This document shows positions 36,481 through 50,900 of a stretch of 64,000 nt of DNA, piece after piece. Source of the stretch: Amblyornis subalaris. Lineage: Eukaryota; Chordata; Aves; Passeriformes; Ptilonorhynchidae. Below the pieces are notes generated by a model. That model ran no database searches and was not told the DNA's origin. It saw only the letters and a program-made list of their open reading frames with translations. The position numbers and the translations under genes are program-made. Each line of letters opens with the position of its first letter. The first letter of the stretch is position 1. The stretch covers positions 372,001 through 436,000 of the forward strand of contig JACAXG010000055.1 of the NCBI GenBank assembly GCA_018881555.1, read 5' to 3'.

Positions 36481-39400
36481 ACACATAAGGAAAGAAATAA
36501 ACAATTATTAATTTTCTCATTTCATTAAAACAAAAAATGTGGGTTTTTATTTTGTTATTTTTTTCACAGTTTTATGTTATAAAGAGCCCAAACTCAGCAT
36601 TTATTGAGTCTGGCTGGAATCTTCTTTTGTTACAAGATAGTTTTTGCCCTTTTTTATTACATGTCAACTTTACAAATACAGTGTTTATGGCTTTAGCACA
36701 ATGTTATTAAACAGCCATGTTTTATTGGCTGTTATGAATTTCTGTGTGAAAAGCAAATGAGGCTGGAATATTAAGTCTAATAACATTATTTATCGCTGAT
36801 TTTGATAAACTGTCCTGATAAAAATGTTAGTCACTTTAATTCATTGAGGACTAAAATAAACAGTTCATTATAATGAATTAAAAAATAAATCAAGCCATAG
36901 CTTTCTCTCAAAAAAATACCCCAAATTTTATCTTTTCACCACATCAGTAATAGTTTCAGCTTGTATCTTTAAGAAGCAGATATTGACTGGCTGACCAGGC
37001 AAGGGATTGTAATGGTATTTTATGCTTTTTACTAAAACTGCTGGGGAAAGCCTGATAAAACTTTTTTTCATANAAGAATTGCTTAGTCGAAACAGAATTT
37101 CTAAGTTTCAATATTCCAGTTCCAACATAAAAGGGTTGTTTTTTTTCCTCCAAAACAAAATGCCTCTCCACAAAAGGCCGGAAGGAGGAGAAGAGCAAGA
37201 AAAAGCAATAAAGCTACAACTGGCCAGAGGACGGTGCACACGTTGGAACTGGAGATGGAAGGGNAATCCAGCTCTGGAGTCAGACGTGTAGCACTGAGTG
37301 GGTACTTGCAGCTGCCCACGNGTGCCCAGGGCAGCAGCAACCTGGCCTGTCCAGTGGAGCTGGAAAGGAATTCAGCTCAGGCTGAAGNTGACGTGAGGGA
37401 CTCTGCTCAGTTGCCCAAGTGCACGTGTCTAATACTATGGGGGACAGCTTGAGCAGAAGAAATCTCATGGTGTTTGTGTCCTGGAGGCAGGATACCCTTT
37501 GGGTCTGCGTGTGGGATTGCTGAGCAGATCCTCAGAGTCATCCATGTCAATATCTTGTGGAGCAAAAATATTACACCAGCTGTATAGAGGAGCATGGGAA
37601 GACTCCGAGCAGAAAATTATAAAGATTTATGGGTGATACTGGGAATGGGGGGCCTGGAACCTAAGGGAGCAGTTCTGCCAGCACACAGCATAAATTTATT
37701 TGGTGATTTCAGCAACCCCATCTACAACAGTAGATGTATATCTGCAACATCTAGCACAGAAGGAGCAACCAGTCTATCATGATTTTATTTATCTAAGTAT
37801 GAATAATATTCCCAAAAATGCTTCTTGCTTGGAATTATTGATTTGTGAAAGTTCCTACCTCTCACACATACACAAGATTTTGTGTATATATACCAGATTT
37901 GAGAATTTAATAACCAAGTTTTTAAAGTTCAAGTTGTCTACATCCCAAGGAATTTGTGAAAATTTGTACTTTAAGCTCTGTTGAAATTCTATCACCTTTT
38001 AATTTAGGAAGGTACGGCAATAAGAGCAAACGTGCTATAAAAATAATAAATATGTATGCTATAGTATATTAGTAAACGCCTCAGTACACTGCCAACATAT
38101 TCAGAAAAAATAAAACTCAGATGACCTGGGGAGGAGATGAACCTTGCTCTTGTCCAAGCTTGATTTCATGAAAGGAGTTAAGTGCTCTTGCCACACCATA
38201 AAATGTGTTCTAGTACTCCCTTGGCAAGATCAGGCACAACTGTAAGCCATCTCCCAAATTGTTGTCTCCCAAATTAAAAAAAAAAAAAAAGAACCTAATC
38301 CACTATGGAAAAGAGGTTGCAAATGGCTTTGTTCCATTACACTGATGGCAGAATAAGGAAGAGACTGTCTTCATATAATTAAAACTCTGGAAATAAAAAG
38401 TCTCAGGTCAGCACTGATTTAGGATTGAGTCTAAAGGAAGCTGCTGAGGTAATTGATTTTATTTTTCACTACTAACACATTTGTTTCAACTACAGAAGCT
38501 GCTCCTCAAAAGAACTCTGAGAACAAACATTCTTATTCACTGCTTTCTTTTTAAAAATAAAACCAAAAAGCCTTGAAGATTAAGCTACTTATCACCACTT
38601 CCAGGGCTATGTTCTCCTTTTTTCCATGGCCTGTCTAGCTGGAGCCTCAAAATCAATTAACTGAAAGGTCTTCATCACCTCTGGAATTCCACTCATTCAC
38701 ATCAGTAATTACAGAAGGTCTCCATGAAGCAGTGGTTTCTCAAAGAGTTAATTGAAATGCAGGANCAGCTTAATACTGATTCAGCAGACTTAGCTCTAAA
38801 CTTCAAAGGAATTGTGATTTACCATTTGGTTCTTTGTCTATTTAAATTAATCATGTTGCTCAAAGGCAAGGGAAATGAAACATCGGAGGCCTCAGAGTCA
38901 TTCCAGCATAAATGTTAAGATATATTATTCCTCTGAGACACAAAATCTGAATTTTTATTTTATTTTTATTTCTTTTATAAAATATTCATTTCACAGAATA
39001 TTTATTTCATCTGTCTTTCCTGGCAAATATAAGATTTGCCCCCCAAATCTCTGAATGCCACATCTAGGTTTATTAATCTTAAATACACTAACGTAAGGAA
39101 ACACCCCAGAGCCTGATTCAAGTTTTACAAAGGTAATAATCAGATCTATGGTTTGCTTACTCCTGAGATGGAGTAGGCTGCCCAGNGATCCCAGCATGGT
39201 TCATGACTTCGGATAGATACCTACCACTGCTTTAGACAGCCTCAGATTTGGCAGCAATTTATCTCAACACACGTGAACTGAATCTGTTTCACNCCTGCAC
39301 TGTGAAATTGTATTTCGATCCCCAGACATGCAAAGACACAGACTTCACCCCACAGACTTCCCTGGCTCTGACATGCAGTATGTTCTTGTTGCACTGCTGA

Positions 39401-41816
39401 GGAAGGCTTTGGCATTATGCCTGCCTGTTATCCTCTGAAATGATGGGAGAGTTGAGAGAATTTAGTATCTGTGCACATCTCCTCTCCTTTCCCTCCCTAG
39501 CCTGCTCCATGCTGGAGCACACAGCAGTGATTCCTTGCTTGGTTGGGTGAGCCAATGGGTCTTCCCACAAAAGCCATGGACCACGCTGGCAACTGCAACC
39601 CGAAGCTGCACTGTCCCATGCGGCAGCATGTGCAAAGCTGGTTCCTCAGGCTGACTGTGGGGCTGGGACCCCACACTAGAGAGGTTAGAAGGATGTCTCT
39701 AATAGGACAGGGTGGGAGGAGGATCTACACTGTCTTGCAGAAGTATTAGAAGTGACCCAAACAAACAGTCTCTATGTCTTGTTGGTGTCTTTTACAAAGC
39801 GATTCTCTGTTTCTCAGTAAAGGGTGAGCCCTGAAAGACTCACAGGGAAAGCAGAGACAGCATTTCCTCACTTTTCTATGAAGCAAATTTAACTCCTTCC
39901 TGTAGAAACCCTCAAGAAGAGTAATTGCTAGTTTTCTCACTTCTTAGATGTGCAGTCTCCTTGTTACAGCTTTTAGGATGAGCAGATATGTGTAATTAGA
40001 TATTTATCTTGGAGTGAGTGCAAAGTCTGCTGCACCTTTCACATTCTTTGAAGTGAGAAGGGTCAGTTTGTAGCACCATTTCCCCAGTCATCATTTTCCT
40101 CCGTGTGTTTTCTGTAAATACAAGNTTAATTACTAGCTCTTGATTATTAATCACTGTCAATGCAGGATAATTCTGTTGTGAAAAAATACTGGGAAAATGA
40201 TCCTTTTTGAAAATGAACAGCACAGCGCTGAGTTCTCACAGCAGTACCTCAATGATTAAGACTGGGATTTTCAAAGTAGCCCCAACCCACTATTGAATTG
40301 AATCCTAAACCCCTTAGGATCCTTTGAAGATCCCAGCTGGAAATTATTCTTCAGTGCTTTTTGATTTTCATATCAAGTACGGAACCATCCCATCTCAGAC
40401 CGTCTGTTCTTGCCTGTTTTCCCCGAGAGGCCCTGCTGGCAGACCTGGTTTGGACCAGTGGCNGTTGCTGGGTTCTGGAAGCCCGGTGGGAGCCATGAAA
40501 GTGCACAGACGCACTTCCAGGGGTGATGTGAAGAGGCAGGGCTGATTCCTGCCCCTGAGCTCCTCATGCCTGCTGAGGAATTCTATACATTGTGCAGCAC
40601 CTGAGTAGGAATTAAAGCCAGTTGACTCTCAGGACACTGTTTACTGCAGAACTAACTGCAGGAGTGCCTCCAACCATAGTCCCCTCCTCGGTTTTACCAG
40701 GGTGTAAAGTGCAGCACAGGAGAACTCAGACCCTCTGGTGGGATTTAGTGAGGAAAGGCAGGGTGTTGGGAGGCATCATTTGATGAAGGGTACATTTAAT
40801 GCAGTTACCAGAAGTGTGAGTACTCTTTGCAGAGCATTGCAGAAGCACCTGGTCCTGAGACACACAGATCTCTGAAATGCCTGCTGGCCACAGCCTTCCT
40901 CGTGTTAAATCCTACAAATGAGTTGTCTCACTCCAGGCAAGAATCTCGTCTCTCCTTCCCTTGGATATTTGCACTGTTTCAGCCTCAGTTCCTGATCTCC
41001 AGTTTACAGATGATTCTAGAGGGATTTTTTTCCAAAATAAAAATCATGCCATGGATTGTTTGCTTAACTAAGCAGGCTATGGGTGTATTTTTCAATGGAT
41101 ATATACCTGTCTGCTTGAGTTTGTAGATAGCCCCGTACACAATCTTCTGCAGTTGTTATCTTCTGCTTTTTGGTTGTTCTCTGGTTTAAGTACATGACAC
41201 AACTGCTTTTGTTGCAGCTTAAATGCCACGTATCACAAGCACTTTAGGACTGAAGTTTATAAATACAGTTTTATGTGCAGCAAGTCATTAATTTTAAGTA
41301 ATTTTGAGAGGTTTAGAAAAATTCAGAGGGCATCATTCCTTCCCTGTTTTTCCCTTTTCTTCCATAGGAAAAAACTAGTCTAGTGTGGTGCTGGAGAAAT
41401 GGAAAAGAGGGATGGCAAAACAGCCATCATGGCTCCAAAAACTCCGGTGCCAGAGCACACAGAGCCTGATGTGGCATCACCACAAACCATAACTCTCTGG
41501 GTCCCTGACCAAAGCCTGAACCTTCCAACATGAACCAACTTGGCCTCATTCTTTTCTTTCACAGTTGACCACCACCCTGTGAGGTGGAGCAGTGAGGACA
41601 TCAGAGTGGTGGTGCTCTCTGAAACATCTCTCCTGGTATGGTCTGGGTGGAGAGGACACCAAAACCAGCCTTGGTGCACCAGCCATGTCCCAGGTCCTGG
41701 AATATGGACCATGCTGCAGCTGCCACTATTTCATGACCCAGTCATAAATAGCTGCTCATTTGTCTCTGAATTGTATCATACTTCCTGCTTGCTTTTTGGT
41801 TTTATCCCCCACCCAC
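36481..41816. other. AT-rich unique sequence, no gene recognised
   Basis: No gene or interspersed repeat recognised. The block at about 36560-36900 looks like a conserved non-coding element and contains the palindrome TTCATTATAATGAA (36864-36877). An A15 run lies at 38276-38290, just after a duplicated TCTCCCAAATT. Confidence 0.45.
38276..38290 (+). repeat. A15 homopolymer
   Basis: Fifteen A bases directly after two copies of TCTCCCAAATT. No LINE or SINE body is recognisable upstream, so it is listed as a simple homopolymer. Confidence 0.85.
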
Positions 41817-41833
41817 TTTTTTTTTTTTTTTTT
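41817..41833 (+). repeat. T17 homopolymer
   Basis: Seventeen T bases. The preceding 400 bases (41380-41720) are GC-richer and contain a 110-codon minus-strand frame without recognisable features. Confidence 0.85.
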
Positions 41834-44800
41834 AAGGAAAGTACATTTTCTCCTTGTATCTAAAATATAGTGCATCTCTATTAACCTGATTTCTGACCTT
41901 GTTAACTTTATGTGGGAAAATTTTATTTTCTTGGGGGAGAGGAAAAGAAAATGGTCTTCAATTAGTAATATGTACAGTTCTTCTCATTTTATGAGCAGCG
42001 CTNTTCCCTTGCCTAGAGCAGAGCTAAACTTGGGCAATGCTGGGCANTGGTGGTCAAGCTATTGTGAGGAAAGGAGTGAAAAGAGCAGTCAGTTCTAAGC
42101 ACCTGAGTATTTTCCCGGTAGTTAAATACTCCCAGAGAACTTAACCTGTGTGCTGGACTTCACAAATTATTCCAGAAGNTCACAGATATTTTCATGGCTT
42201 ATTATCTTTTCTCTGCTTTGTTTTCCTTCTCAGTGTTTTTGGTATCACAGAGGCAGATTAGACACTGACCAGGTCATATAGAAACAAATACTGTCTGTAG
42301 CACACACCCTTGGAGCTCTGTAGGTTCTATCCAACTGCACAATTACTGCAGAGCAGAGGCTGCCCTTGGCTTCCTAAGACTGAATGTAGCAATTGTAAAA
42401 AATTGTCAGCATGAGTTTAAGTCAAGGATTTTCACGGCATCAATCACCTTTGCTCAAAATTTCAGGTGATGGAAAAGTAGCTATGGTGTGTCTAGTCTCG
42501 GTGCTGTGAATTAGTTTAAATTATTTGTACTGTAGATCTATTAGCAAAGATTAACATCAGCAGTATCCCTCCCTTCCTGCATGTGTGTGTGGAGGAGGAG
42601 TTGACAGTTTTGGCTGTATTAACCTGTCAGATAAAACAGATATTATATAATATGGCACATCTGCCTTTGCTCTAGATTGTGTTATATGTGCCTCTCTAAA
42701 GATGAGACAGACAAATTATCCTATTTAGCTGTATATGTAAGAGCCTGAGGCAACTGAGAAGGGAGCTCTTCCATAAAATGTATAATTGCTGGAGGCGTGT
42801 TTGTCTGTGGTTGATGTAATTTCGAGCATCCCATTTTATACTTCTCAGAAAGAAGCACCTACTCTGTTCCCAGCCCCTGGTATCGGAGCTGACACCTCAT
42901 TCCTCGTCCTTGCTGTGAGATCAGTCATCTGTGCTGTTTCCACTTGGGAGCAAGGCAGGTCTGAACTGGGTTTCCCAATTACTGCTATGAATACCATCTT
43001 TTAATTGTGGTTGCACAGGAGAGAGTAATATTTAAATTTTGTAGTCAATATTCCCACTGCTGAGAGCCTGGGCAGTCCAGGCTCTCTCCCTGGCTGTGTG
43101 TGATGTTAGCAGTGATGGAAGTCAAACAGTTTGGGTTTTCTCTGGAGTGCCTGTGATTAGGAATTTCTCTGTTCAAAGGTTCAGACCAGGATGGAGTGAA
43201 GCATTTCCTAAATCATCCAGAAGTGTTTCTAAGTGTTCCTGTATAAAGTGGATGGTTTCCAGGCTCAATATCCTACTGGTGCCTGTTGGATATGTGTAGC
43301 TTGGTGCCATAGGCAGGTTTCTGCAGTTAATAGAATTTTTCCTGGCTGTGTTAATTGTGGACATTGGGTCTGAAGGGGGACCCAGAGGGAGAACACCTAC
43401 AGCTACAGAAGAGATAGGTTATATATAATGATACATTTGTAGGAGTCGCCACAATCACATAATTGAAACCCCTCGGGCTGAGGAGACAATCAAACCTAGC
43501 TCTGTTCCTGCTGATTTAGCTCCTTAATTAAGGGGCACCCAGCACTAGATCAGATTTGTAATGCCAGGCAGTTATAAGCGCTTTATCTTGTCCCAGTCGA
43601 TGTCCTCTGGCAAGGCAGAGCAGACTCCTCACAGGATCAGATGGAGCTCAGCTGCCTCCCGAGCCTGTCTGTGGCTCACGGCAGACCTTGGGAGAAGAGG
43701 GTTCCTGCCGTGCAGGAGAGGAGGTGGCCACCCAGCCGTGTGCCCAGGCCACACTGTCACTGCCAAGGGACGGAGCAGGGCCAGCCTCGGGACACAGGGA
43801 GCCGCTCCCGAGGGGCTGCAGTATCTCGTTACACCCCTCTGAGGCTGTCTGAGCTTCCTCTGGAAACGACAGCTTCACCACGATCCCTGCAGGTGCCTTT
43901 GGCACTCGGCTGTATCCAGGTGAGCCCTAGGCAGACATCACCCCGCTCCATCCATCTCCTTCCCACGGAGAGGAAAGCTGGCGTGCAGGCTGCAGGGAGC
44001 GCAGCTTCACGCTGCAGCAGCGATCTGCCTAATGATTTTGACATAGCCTGAATCTGTAAATCCCTTGATCCATTAAAGCTGGTTTTGTCAGGTCAAAATA
44101 TGTTTATTTTCCTTTCAGAAGAAGCTTAGCTCACCTAAAGCAGCCCATAGAGCTTTTTTCCTCACTTTTTCCTGGTCATCAAAGTGTTCTTCCTTCAAGG
44201 GATCAGACAGTGGAATAGTTTCTGGCTGCTACAGTAACGTAGAAGGCAGGGAAGAAACAGTGAGAGTGAGCTGTCATCTGGGTGACCCCATCATCGCAGT
44301 ACCTGTCTGTGTTATGAAGCTGAGGCACAGAGAAGTGGTTTCCTTTTGGTGCAGGGAATAGATCAGATCCGAGAAAGGGTCTGCTGTCTCTTTGCTGGCC
44401 TCTTTTGGGAATCTCAGACTATGAGGAAAACTCTGTCCTCTTCTCTTTACCTGTCAACACACTTGCCCTCTACAGTAGGATCTTTTTGGCACTGCTGTGA
44501 TGAATTTCTTTTCAGGAATGATTTCAGAGGCAGGAGGAGATCTTTTTGTGTCTCCTGCGGCACATCCAAGGCTCCTGCCTACACCCCTGCTCTGTGATGA
44601 CCCCTCAGGAGCTGCTCCTCTCTTGCTCTCTGCTGAGTTGCTGACATCTAAAAGATACTAAACACACTGGACTGTCAAGGACTGTACACACTGGAGTGTC
44701 AAGGACTGAACAAAAGCATTTTACAGCTCCAACTGAGTTACTGAAATCAGTTTTTTAGCTCTGACTGTCTTGGGTTTGCTGTGTGTGTCACACTTGAATA

Positions 44801-47800
44801 TACCCTTGCATGGTGTTAATAGATGCGCTTTGGAGAAAGCTGCTCACAACAAATGAATGAGACATTTCAAGACAGAATTCAGACCAACTAATTAAATTAC
44901 CCACCTAGCTTACTAGAATTAATCACTCTTCTCCCAATATATTTGGGTAAACAGACAGATTTTCATGTAAATTAAATGATGTTTGAGATGGCTGATGAAT
45001 CTCTGTTGTTTGGTCATTCTAACACTTAGTACAGAAGAAAAGATAAAATTACTAGAAATCATTCTTAATTACTGCTACCACATATTTATACTACTTCACC
45101 AGTTTCTATAACTATATATCACACAACGGGGTTAGCTAAATGCTAGAACAGAAATGAAGAAAGAAATTAAGAAAACTGCGTTCTTTCTCCATCTCTCTTT
45201 TCCAATTCAGCTGCATGAGCCACTTTGTCCTTCAGTGTCTCAGCTTTCTCTTGCTGTTTGTTCCCTGTATCCTCAGTTGCAAGCTTCATCCCCTGCAAAG
45301 GCTCTTTTACTTCCTAAAAGTAGTGAGGGACCAGTAAGAATCAATAAAATAAGATTATCTCAGTTTACTACCTTGAGACAAACTGTAAAATTCAAATTGA
45401 TTTAATAAAATTTAAACTTTTTCAATTATATTATGGAGGATGAACATACCTGTATATATACCTATGTATACCTAAGTAATTTTGCATTAGCAGAAGCAAT
45501 TCATGGGGGTGAATTTATGATAGTTTCTATTTTTACATTTTCACTAGATCTAAAGGTGCACATTTAAAAGTGTTGTCTCTGCAGCTGTAATGACACTGAG
45601 CGATTCAGCACTGGATACAGCTGATGAAACTGCATTTGCTCCAGCAAATGTTGGAAATTCATTCCTTGAAGACTTAGGCTGATCTGGTTTTGTTCCTGTG
45701 TAGTATTGCCAGGTTAAGGAATGAAAATTCAGAGAGGCATAACTCCCAGGATGGGCTTGCATAGTCCTTCTCACAGCGTCTGTTCTGCTGCCTCTTGGGT
45801 GTGGTGGATCAGCATTAGTGTTATTACAGGTAGATAGGAAATTCAGCCAAGGATGGTAGAATGATTAAATTATTGATTCCCTCTTCATCTGAAACGTGCC
45901 ATCAATCTCAAATATTTGTTCAATTGCAAGGTTTCCTGTATTTCCATTTTCCAGAAAGCTCTTGCATAAGCAAAATCAAAAATTGTGCTTTCACATAAAT
46001 TGTTTCTTTCATGGAACATTATTTTTAACACATTCCTATCCCAGAACATTCAGAGCCATACTTAAATTACTTTAGTTTTGTTGGTGATGTTTTCCTTTTA
46101 AAGACTCACAGGCACTGTCTCTCCTAGGCTCATGAATTGTGGTCCTGTGTCTGAATATATTTCTGTGGCTTTCAGAGGTCAGTTTATAACANGCAAAGTT
46201 CACGAATGCAGCAAGGTTAGGCAACACTGCTGTCAGAAATATTTGGACTGTTCACTTTTTGTCAGCTAGAGGACACAACATGGAGTATCAGACCCCATCT
46301 GCACTGATCTTTCAAGAGGATTGGCTTTGTTTCATAGCTTGAATCCTACTTCTTCCGCTTTTCTGTTTGTTTTAAAATATTAAAAGAGCAAAATCATGCT
46401 TCCCTAAGACTTTTTTCCTAAGAGTAACAAGGAATTGCCTTTGCTCTTTCAAGACAGACTCTGAGCTCCCTAGCAGGATTTCACTGCACCTTTCCCATTA
46501 TTGATGGTGTTTTTTCCCTTAGGCCAATCTGATCAAAATGTTATACAGTATTCCAAATAAGGTGTTCTTAGTGTCCTGGATGTTGTCATCAGTGCTTCCT
46601 TGTCCTCGCTGAAATCACCTTGCTTGATCGAGCCTGGGTTTGCATTTTCCTTTTACTCATCCTTCTTCTCATGTGAGAAACAGTTCCTTAANAATTCTGC
46701 CATGTGATATCTGTTCTGTTTATGTCTTATTTAATTTCTTTTTGTGTGATTTCTGCTTGACTAATTACTATGCCTTTCAAGCACTTTACTGAAATAACAT
46801 GAGACCTTAAGTATCACAAATATTCACCACAAAAATAAACCCACCTTAAGCAGACACAAAAAACTTGATTCTTAATGAATTGTCTATGAAAGCAAGAGTA
46901 TTTTTAGCTAATTTTAACAAGGATGGGTGAACTGTAATTAAATTGCTGTAATATTCTGTGGAATTATGATGGGTATAAGGCAACATTTGTACTCTATACT
47001 CAGGCTACTTAGGCATCTTCATTAAGCTCTGATTTAAAAGACCACAGGAGTGTGATTCGAAAGGCTGTGCTCTGTGAAGGCAATGAAAACAGATAAGCAC
47101 TTTTGAGGGGCTCAGATAGGCATGCTGGTGCCTGGAGAGGGCTAAACTCAATTCCTCTCCCTGGCACCCACCATGGAACAGCACTGGCTCCAAACAGGCG
47201 CCAAGTTCATCCTTTGTGAAAATTAAAGAAGCATTTTCCACCCTGATGGACACAAGGGCTTATGAGACAGATATATTTTCAAATATAATATAAAATAATG
47301 TAGATATAAAAGTATTTCAATTATTCCTGTACCTTGCTTCCATGAATCCTCTTGTTTCTGTGAGACATTTCTAACTCATGATGTCCTGTCCACTTGGGTT
47401 GATATTTCCTCAGTGCTGACTGAAATTGGCTTAACTTTTAATATAAAAGTAAAAACATGGATCATTTTTTAATAAAGCTTTGCTGTGTGTATTCCTTAAA
47501 GACTTGTGGGATGTGATAGTGGTGTTGAAAGACCAAACAGAACAGCTGAAATGAAATATTTAAAAAATCTCTGAAGATTTTATTTTCACTTTTCTTTGAA
47601 AATGATCAGGTGGGAAAACACCATTATCTAATGACTAATTACTTCTCCCATTAATAACCAATTGAGTATATAGTTCAGAAGATCTGTCCACTTTGCCCTT
47701 TTTAGTGTGTTTTTTCCAAGAAATCTGTTGTTTTCTGCTTCTTTCCTGGCAATAAAAGGTAACAGATTTTTTTTTTTCACCGTACTCTCAATAAGGTCAA

Positions 47801-47945
47801 TCCCTCTGTTCACCTGACGCAGGTTATAAGTCCTACTACAGCCCTTTTGATAATAACACCAGGATTATTGACAAACTGTCAAAACATGGGTTATAACTAG
47901 TGCTTTTCTGGGCTTCAGTATTGACTATATGCCCTATCAACAAAG
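41834..47945. other. Unique sequence, no gene recognised
   Basis: No supported gene. GC rises at about 43600-44030, where frames on both strands stay open simultaneously (136 codons plus, 85 and 71 minus), the signature of low stop-codon frequency rather than coding. A 12-bp palindrome CCTTAATTAAGG lies at 43522-43533, and a 24-bp tandem duplication at 44662-44709. Confidence 0.45.
44662..44709 (+). repeat. 24-bp tandem duplication, two copies
   Basis: Two adjacent 24-base units start at 44662 and 44686. Both begin ACACACTGGA and contain TGTCAAGGACTG, with two mismatches between copies. It is a local minisatellite-like duplication. Confidence 0.85.
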
Positions 47946-47966
47946 CATCATCATCATCATCATCAT
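47946..47966 (+). repeat. (CAT)7 microsatellite
   Basis: Seven perfect CAT units in unique sequence. Confidence 0.95.
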
Positions 47967-50900
47967 AATTTCAATCCCAAGCCAACAGGTTGCGGTGANC
48001 AACTGCCAGACTGAGCAGGTGGCAGAAACAGCTGTCTTACAAAATACACTAAAGTAATAATGGCTGTGAACAATTATGTTTCAATGCAGAATTTTAGAAG
48101 AATAAGGTCCATCAAGGTTTCTAAAATTTGGCACTGAGCAGTTTCAGTTTCCATTGCAGACCTTTTGAAATACATGCTCTTAATAACTCTTGCTTCTCTT
48201 CTCTGGCTATGCAGAAAAGACGAAAATTCATCCCAGTTTTGTAACATATATACTCTCTACATAAAACAATTTGTCACGAATCAACACAATGTTCCTGTGT
48301 TGTGTCTAGCAATAGCTGCTAACATTCATCAATAAGAAAGTTTTAACTAGCAGTTTAATAAAAAGATGGAGCCTAGATGGATGAAGAATGTAAACAACCT
48401 GGAAAGTAGAGTCCTTGGACACTGAATGCATTCAAAGATTGATGGCTCAGGACTGTTTCCAGCCTTGACTGTAGTTTCCAGGCTCTGTCTGAGAGTTGCT
48501 AATATTTGAATTATTGGTCTCTTGACTACCTCCTTGCCCAGGCTACAGGGAGAAAGAGTGACGATCTACATCATGTTCCCTTATCTTATATTTGAAAAAA
48601 GTCTGTTGAAAACCTCACACTGTGCCAATTTTCATAACCTTTTGAATAAATATAAAGGAGGAAGAAGTCTGTCCTATTTTGTATTGGAAAGATGCAATTG
48701 AGTATATCAGTAGCTATGACAAACTGAAGTGTGTGTTTAAGCTGGTATCCAGGGCCCAAGTTTAGGCAATACCAGCTGCCCCATAAATAAATTACTGGGG
48801 GTGGCTATGTACTAGGTGCTTGACATTGAAACTCAGGCCATCTGGAGCTATAACCTCTATTAATTGCTCAGCTCAGCTTTAATCTTTACTTTTAAAAATA
48901 AAGATACCATGTTCTATAATGTAGAACTTCTACTGCTGAAAGTGATTTATGTGCTCTGCTAATTCAGAGAACAGATACTATTTTAGGGCCAATGCATTGC
49001 ATTTCCTCTCAAAATACCAAAGTACTTTACAGACAACTAAGCTGAACAGAGCAGGCCATTCCCTGCCTTGTTATCCTTGATGAGGGTACCTCTAGGTGCA
49101 GTGCATTTTGACTGACTCTGACCATTTTTCCATATTAGAAGCTAAATTTACTCTCAGACTTTTCAGTTTCAGAAGCATCTCAGCTACGTGGTCTCAAGCA
49201 CTAAGCTATAAAAACTCATCTTGCTGGTTCATAAAATTCCCAGGAGATTTCCTAGGGAATCGGACTCTGGCTACTATTTGTCTGTACCCTACAGCCAACA
49301 CAAAACCAGCACGAGCAGTGCTTTGCATGGTGTGTGCTGATCACTGGGTGAAGACTCGAGGTAGTGGAGTGTCTCTACGAAAGGGAGAATTTGGACTGTG
49401 ATTGTGTCTGTATAAGCCTTTTCCCACCGGGAAACACAGGAGGGAATAAAGCAGCAGCTATATCAGGAAAGGGANTCTGATCTTTTTGTGGTACTCTGTG
49501 CAGCAAGGAGTAGTTCGAGCCACAGATCCAGAAAGAGGAATATTTGCCAAGGTACAGGTAAAGGCGTTCAGGGAGGTGTCTGCAATAACTATTGGTGAAA
49601 AGATGTGATCAGCGATGAAGCAACACAGCAGAGCACATCACACTCCTGCACCCTCAGGGACAGCAGGGCAGAGAGTGCTGCCTTTTCCTCTGCCTTTTTT
49701 TTTGTTCATGGTTGCATGGCTTTGGTTATCATTTAAATAAGATTAGAAGAGGGACAATCCAAAATGCAATACCTCAAACACTGATGTTAGTTCTCTGAAA
49801 TGAGGCATATGCATCTTTCAAACACCCAAGGCAGAGAGCCTGGTAAAGCCTCCAAATTCACATACAGCCTCTGCGTAGGCTTTTGACTTTTCAAAAGCTT
49901 TAATAAAACTACAGGAAGGACCTACAGAGTCATCCTGCTTCCATGTGGCTGAGATGGGAGTGGCTCAGCTTCTAAATGCATTTTATGAGCCTCAGAGGCT
50001 CATATAGCTTTTACCAAAATAATAATTTTTGAGTGGATTTCATCTGTTTATGTCCCTTCACTCTAAAGAAAATATAGTGTTAGAGGGGGTCACTTCTGAG
50101 CAATTATGTTTTTTTTCAAAAAAAAACCCCAGGATGGGAAAGCTCAAAGCAGTTTTTGGGCTTGACTATGTCCATTGCTACATTGCAGTAAAAATTGGCA
50201 TCATAAATATTTCTGAGTTCGTGCAAATGAAAGTAGACAGACACTAAGTAAAAGGAGTTAACATTATTTGGAAATTAAATCCCCTCTATATCCACAGAAA
50301 AATTTTATCCAGTTCTCAACTCCTTCCCAATCAATTCGAACTCTAACCTGGTGGGCTGAATATTTTATGGGAGAGGCTGATTCTTTAACCTGCACGCTGA
50401 GGCTCTCCATTAGCTGTTTTCCATTGATTTTGGCCTGACTAGGGCAGGGACTGTTGAACTGATATTGCCAGGGAGCAGCTGGATGATGGTGCAAGCTGCA
50501 CCCGTGACCTGGGGTTGAAAATCCTGATTCTTCCCTAAACCAGTTTCCTAAATGACGAGCATTTGATGTCAGACAGATTTTTTAATGAAAATAGCATTTT
50601 GGCAGATTTTTTTGCTCCCTCATTAGGTCTAATGGCCACATGTAAAATATGAGCCTGAGTTGCCTAAGTGGGATCTGTTATTTTACACAGTAACTGGTGT
50701 AACCTGGAGGCAATAATATTAGTTTAGCAGGTAAGAACAACTTACTCAGCATTCCTCACAGGCTGNAGAGGAGGAAAAGGCAGCTGACCCCAAATGCTTT
50801 AAAAATACCCCTCCTAGCAGTGATGTGCTAAAGTAAACACTGAGGGGAAAATGCTGTGAAATGGTTTCATCAAGGACCAGTGTAATAAGAGGGCAACTCG

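Noticed and set aside
36113..36520. 135-codon frame with Lys-Glu-Gly-Arg repeats
   Set aside because: The repeated peptide is the translation of the (CCTT)n microsatellite.
43561..44051. Overlapping open frames in GC-rich sequence
   Set aside because: Frames are open in several phases on both strands at once. No protein family or splice-site arrangement was seen.
44315..44342. AAGCTGAGGCACAGAGAAG, resembling an ancient MIR/L2-type segment
   Set aside because: The match is about 20 bases long with no supporting flanks, so chance cannot be excluded.
47946..47966. CAT repeat as a possible CRISPR-like or coding His repeat
   Set aside because: A simple trinucleotide microsatellite with no spacers and no reading frame around it.
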